Shown here: one piece after another, positions 7,725 to 11,014 of the stretch
Numbering within the stretch: the first letter of the stretch is position 1
How the letters are laid out: each line of letters begins with the position of its first letter
DNA from: Saccoglossus kowalevskii
Taxonomy: Eukaryota > Hemichordata > Enteropneusta > Harrimaniidae
DNA length: 11,014 nt
NCBI RefSeq assembly: GCF_000003605.2
Contig: NW_003151764.1
Span: forward strand, 177,231 to 188,244
Reading direction: 5' to 3'
Position numbers and translations under genes: made by a program
Notes under the pieces: generated by a model
What the model was told of the DNA's origin: nothing
The model's database searches: none
The model's input: only the letters and a program-made list of their open reading frames with translations

Positions 7725-8910
7725 TGTTAATAGTACATCCCTGCCATATCAGTTTGCTAATAGCACATCCCAGCCATACCAACTGGCTAATAGTACATCC
7801 CTGCCATATAAATTGGCTAATAGCACATCCCTGCCATATCAATTGGCTAATAGTACATCCCTGCCATATCAATTGGCTAATAGTACATCCCTGCCATATC
7901 AATTTGCTAATGGTACATCTCTGCCTTATAAATTGGCTTATAGTACATCGCTGCCATATCAATTGGCTAATAGTACATCCCTGTCATATCAATTGGCTAA
8001 TAGTACATCCCTGCCATATCAATTGGCTAATAGTACATCCCTGCCATATCAATTGGCTAATAGTACATCCCTGCCATATCAATTGGCTAATAGTACATCC
8101 CTGCCATACCAATTGGCTAATAGTACATCCCTGCCATATCAATTGGCTAATAGTACATGCCTGCCATATCAGTTTGCTAATAGCACATCCCTGCCATATC
8201 AGTTGGCTAATAGTACATCCCTGCCATACCAATTGGCGAATAGTACATCTCTGCCATATCAATTGGCTAATAGTACATCCCTCTCATATTAATTGGCTAA
8301 TAGTACATCCCTGCCATACCAACAGGCTAATAGTACATCCCTGCCATACCAACTGGCTAATAGTACATCCCTGCTATACCAATTGGCTAATAATACATCC
8401 CTGCCATATCAATTGTCTAATGGTACATCCCTGCCATATGAATTGGCTAATAGTACATCCCTGCCATATCAATTAGCTAATGGTACATCTCTGCCTTATA
8501 AATTGGCTTATAGTACATCCCTGCCATATCAATTGGCTAATACTACATCCCTGCCAGATCAATTGGCTAATAGTACATCCCTGCCATATCAATTGGCTAA
8601 TAGTACATCCCTGCCATACCAATTGGCTAATAGTACATCCCTGCCATACCAATTGGCTAATAGTACATCCCTGCCATATCAATTGGCTAATAGTACATCC
8701 CTGCCATATCAGTTTGCTAATAGCACATCCCTGCCATACCAACTGGCTAATAGTACATCCCTGCCAGATAAATTGGCTCATAGTACATCCCTGCCATACC
8801 AATTGGCTAATAGTACATCCCTGCCATATCAATTGGCTAATAGTACATCCCTGCCATAACAATTGGCTAATAGTACATCCCTGCCATATAAATTGGCTAA
8901 TAGTACATCC

Positions 8911-9330
8911 CTGCCATATAAATTGGCTAATAGTACATCGCTGTCATATAAATTGGCTAATATTAAATCCCTGCCATATAAATTGGCTAATAGTACATCC
9001 CTATCATATCAATTAGCTAATAGTTAATCCCTGCCATATAAATTGGCTAATAGTACATCCCTGCTATACCAATTGGCTAATAGTACATCCCTGCCATATC
9101 GATTGGCTAATAGTACATCCCTGCCATATAAATTGGCTAATAGTACATCGCTGTCATATAAATTGGCTAATATTAAATCCCTGCCATATAAATTGGCTAA
9201 TAGTACATCCCTATCATATCAATTAGCTAATAGTTAATCCCTGCCATATAAATTGGCTAATAGTACATCCCTGCTATACCAATTGGCTAATAGTACATCC
9301 CTGCCATATCGATTGGCTAATAGTACATCC
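8911..9330. repeat. Perfect 210-base (7-unit) tandem duplication
   Basis: Units 8911-9120 and 9121-9330 are identical base for base, including rare marks: TACATCG before CTGTCATATA, TATTAAATCC, CTATCATATC with TAGTTAATCC, CTGCTATACC, and ATATCGATTGG. Shared flanks extend the identity slightly on both sides. No other neighbouring 7-unit blocks match this well, so this is probably the most recent expansion in the array. Confidence 0.93.
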
Positions 9331-9590
9331 CTGCCATATCAGTTTGCTAATAGCACATCCCTGCTATACCAACTGGCTAATAGTACATCCCTGCCATATA
9401 AATTGGCTAATAGTACATCCCTGCCATATCAATTGGCTAATAGTACATCCCTGCCATATCAGTTGGCTAATAGTACATCCCTGCCATATCAACTGGCTAA
9501 TAGTACATCCCTGCCATATCAATTGGCTAATAGTACATCCCTGCCATATCAATTGGCTAATGGTACATCCCTGCCATATTAATTGGCTAA

Positions 9591-9633
9591 TAGAATAGAA
9601 TAGAATAGAATAGAATAGAATAGAATAGAATAG
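9591..9633. repeat. (TAGAA)8 pentanucleotide microsatellite
   Basis: Eight perfect TAGAA units plus TAG, directly continuing the GGCTAATAG end of the last minisatellite unit. On the minus strand this is the (TATTC)n tail of the inserted LINE-like sequence at 9594-9874. The pentamer register (AATAG) equals the last five bases of the minisatellite unit. Confidence 0.95.
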
Positions 9634-9874
9634 ATTTATTCCACCAGAAAAAAAGAGGCAATTGTACAGGGAACTTTATCTGAATGAATAATAATAATAT
9701 ATATATTATTCCTGGTGGGGACCAGAGAGGTAGTTCTAGCAGAACTAATCTAGTCCCTGGCCCCAAAACCATACTCAACTGTTAAAATATATACGTTGTT
9801 GTGAATAGTGATACACAAAAAAAATTATATTGTTAAGTTAAAAATAAATAAATAAATACATAATTAAGTAAGTA
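9594..9874 (-). mobile_element. LINE- or SINE-like 3' tail inserted in the minisatellite
   Basis: A 281-base non-minisatellite insert separates two array blocks. On the minus strand it ends with TCTGGTGGAATAAATC followed by repeated TATTC, the usual form of CR1/L2-like 3' ends: an AATAAA-containing tail and a short tandem terminal repeat. It also contains a hairpin: TAGTTCT (9731-9737) / AGAACTA (9741-9747) with a 3-base loop, enclosed by GGGAC (9718-9722) / GTCCC (9753-9757). The other end (9835-9874) is a run of AAAT/AAGT repeats. A short minus-strand open frame (9587-9778) has no motif I recognise. Removing the insert between the two AATAG copies (9589-9593 and 9875-9879) restores the 30-base register exactly. 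The family is not assigned. Confidence 0.65.
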
Positions 9875-9879
9875 AATAG

Positions 9880-10219
9880 TACATCCCTGCCATATTAATT
9901 GGCTAATAGTACATCCCTGCCATATCAATTGGCTAATAGTACATCCCTGCCATATCGATTGGCTAATAGTTCATCCCTGCCATACCAATTGGCTAATAGT
10001 ACATCCCTGCCATATCAATTGGCTAATAGTACATCACTGCCATATCAGTTGGCTAATAGTACATCACTGCCATATCAGTTGGCTAATAGTACATCCCTGC
10101 CATATCAATTGGCTAATAGTACATCCCTGTCATATCAATTGGCTAATAGTACATCCCTGCCATATCAACTGGCTAATAGTACATCCCTGCCATATCAATT
10201 TGTTAATAGTACATCCCTG
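9880..10219. repeat. 30-base minisatellite, second block of 11.3 units
   Basis: Eleven units of exactly 30 bases (9880-10209) plus ten bases, of the same family as 6791-9593. The first unit is the uncommon ATATTAATTGG variant, identical to the last unit before the insert. Two units have CATCACTGCC in place of CATCCCTGCC (10030-10080). The array ends at TACATCCCTG followed by unique AACATTTTTG. A TAA stop falls at 9895. Confidence 0.96.
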
Positions 10220-10740
10220 AACATTTTTGTTTGACTGAGTAGGAACAAATTGAATAATTAACAGAAAAGAGTTTTCTTCAACATAGTGACAAAACATTTC
10301 CTGAAAAGATCAAAAGAAAGCGTGGCAATGTAGTCCACACACTACTAGAATACTGAAGAAGACGAGTGAAAGTCATCTCAATTTATGCATGTGAGGGCGC
10401 TCTATTCATTATCTGTACTGTCCCATGGCTGCCATTAGCTATATCATCATGTTCTCTGTTTTGTGTTTTTGGTGTATATTCCTGTCTATTTTATACCCCA
10501 TAGAACCTTCATGCATGTAATGTTTTTTGCTTGGACCTGATTCAAAATGGCTGACTGACAAGTCTGATGGCTAACTGGTGGTCATTTTACATTTCAATGA
10601 TTACAATTTATGGGACACTACAATGGAACTAGCATAAAAATAACAATATCATTGTTGAGTTAGAAAAATAGTAAAATTATAATGACTTTTATTTTATATT
10701 TTATTTTTAATATCATTTGCATATATGTTATTTGTTACAG
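10220..10740. other. Intronic stretch before the SPRTN microexon
   Basis: No gene is recognised. The segment is AT-rich and contains ATGGCTGCCAT at about 10427-10438 and AAAATGGCTGACTGACAAG at about 10545. Both are loosely similar to the AAAATGGCAGCCATT part of the element at 5840-6455, so an old, very diverged copy is possible. It ends with a TTTGCATATATGTTATTTG tract and the TTACAG acceptor. Confidence 0.5.
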
Positions 10741-10785
10741 CATGAGATGATACATGCATTACTTTTTGTGACTGATAATAATAAG
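10741..10785 (+). CDS. SPRTN: SPRTN microexon carrying the HExxH active site
   Basis: The exon is 45 bases, phase 0 on both sides, and encodes HEMIHALLFVTDNNK. HEMIH is the zinc-metalloprotease HExxH motif: the two His bind zinc and the Glu activates water. HALLFVT and the NNK turn match the known SPRTN sequence, in which DREGHGPEF with the third zinc-binding His comes next. That part is not encoded here and must lie in a later exon beyond 11014. The acceptor is TTTGTTACAG ending at 10740 and the donor is GTTAGT at 10786-10791, a weaker than consensus donor. Joining to 4862-4970 is in frame and in the order expected. All catalytic residues of this segment are intact, which favours a functional gene. 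Confidence 0.93.
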
Positions 10786-11014
10786 GTTAGTATAATCACT
10801 TTCAATTCATACTGTGGGGTTTGATTAGGGTTGACTTTATTGTATCAAAGTGATCTGAAATTCAAATATATGCCAAGCGGTATAAGATTAGTTTCTCAAA
10901 GTCTTTACCATGTAGGACAATCCAGAACACATTTAGTTTACAAGTGTATTCAGCTTCTACAATGTTTGTTTAGATATTCACATAATATATGGAGATAGAG
11001 AGTAATATGTATTC
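10786..11014 (+). other. SPRTN: Start of the next SPRTN intron
   Basis: This is sequence after the GTTAGT donor. No continuation of the SprT domain (a GHGPEF-type motif) is seen before the window ends. Nothing else is recognised. Confidence 0.7.

Larger units (their letters stand above)
6791..9593. repeat. 30-base minisatellite, main block of 93 units
   Basis: This is an uninterrupted array of 93 units of exactly 30 bases (6804-9593) preceded by a 13-base partial unit. A consensus unit can be read at 8004-8033. Its most constant parts are CATCCCTGCCATA and GGCTAATAG. Variation is almost entirely substitution: ATATAAATTGG, ATATCAATTGG, ATATCAGTTTG, ATACCAACTGG and ATATTAATTGG are recurring variants. 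I found no insertion or deletion in the whole block. The ATATAAATTGG form dominates the first units and reappears around 8880-9260. Since 30 is a multiple of three, two forward frames and one reverse frame stay open for long stretches, but variants such as TATTAATT place TAA stops at 7450, 7480, 8290, 8857, 9025, 9235 and 9580. The array lies wholly inside a SPRTN intron. Confidence 0.97.
4971..10740 (+). other. SPRTN: SPRTN intron, 5770 bases, repeat-filled
   Basis: The intron is bounded by a GTAAGT donor at 4971 and a TTTGTTACAG acceptor ending at 10740. The two exons join in phase 0 to give ...VETLL followed by HEMIH..., the order seen in SPRTN proteins. More than half of its length is the 30-base minisatellite. 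The rest is a transposase relic, a hairpin-ended element, a LINE tail and unassigned sequence. No exon was recognised inside it. Confidence 0.88.

Noticed and set aside
6793-9582. Long open frames giving decapeptide repeats (LANSTSLPYQ and INWLIVHPCH forward, ISQLIWQGCT reverse)
   Set aside because: A 30-base period keeps any stop-free frame open automatically, so several overlapping frames on both strands are open together. Stops appear wherever a variant unit creates TAA, no frame spans the whole array, there is no signal peptide or unique N- or C-terminal sequence, and the array lies inside a SPRTN intron.
9587-9778. 63-residue minus-strand frame in the LINE-like insert
   Set aside because: Its C-terminal half is only the (TATTC)n tail, and the remainder shows no LINE motif I recognise; probably 3' UTR.
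6791-10219. CRISPR array (regular ~30-base repeats)
   Set aside because: The repeats abut directly with no spacers, no cas genes are present and the sequence is eukaryotic.

Overview
The window reads as AT-rich nuclear DNA from a metazoan, most likely a marine invertebrate. No bacterial operon, rRNA or tRNA is visible. Two things point to an animal: two spliced exons of SPRTN, the DNA-protein crosslink protease, and a density of decayed CR1/Jockey-like LINE copies and pearl/HINE-like non-autonomous elements of the kind common in bivalves, amphioxus and other marine invertebrates. The species cannot be fixed from the sequence alone.

The only host gene I can support is on the + strand. Exon A (4862-4970) encodes the conserved stretch just before the SprT active site. 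Exon B (10741-10785) is a 45-base microexon beginning with the catalytic HEMIH motif. They join in phase 0 with consensus splice sites. Everything from the left edge to 4861 is therefore probably upstream intron. Positions 4971-10740 are one 5770-base intron, and 10786 to the right edge starts the next intron. Neither the exon upstream of A nor the exon carrying the third zinc ligand was found here.

The upstream intron (1-4861) holds a minus-strand CR1/Jockey-like LINE relic in four pieces (2976-3222, 1141-1403, 546-1140, 1-545). It is broken by a 1.57 kb element with perfect 11-base terminal inverted repeats, a 143-base tandem core, a (GT)n microsatellite and a terminal hairpin (1404-2975). 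It is also broken by what looks like a younger 5'-truncated LINE tail (546-1140). Positions 3223-4861 show only a long inverted repeat (3490-3582).

The large SPRTN intron (4971-10740) holds a fragment resembling a psq/CENP-B-type transposase helix-turn-helix (5640-5840). It is cut by a second element of the hairpin-ended class (about 5840-6455, opposite orientation to the first). After that comes a very large 30-base minisatellite: 93 units at 6791-9593 and 11 more at 9880-10219, with no insertion or deletion inside any unit. A 281-base LINE-like 3' tail ending in (TAGAA)8 splits the array exactly at a unit boundary. Long open frames in the array follow from the 30-base period and are unlikely to be genes.

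The best candidates for a second look are the indel-free minisatellite inside a DNA-repair gene, with its recent 7-unit duplication and repeated branch-point-like CTAAT motifs; the junction between the LINE tail and the minisatellite; and the pair of hairpin-ended elements that share terminal architecture in opposite orientations.
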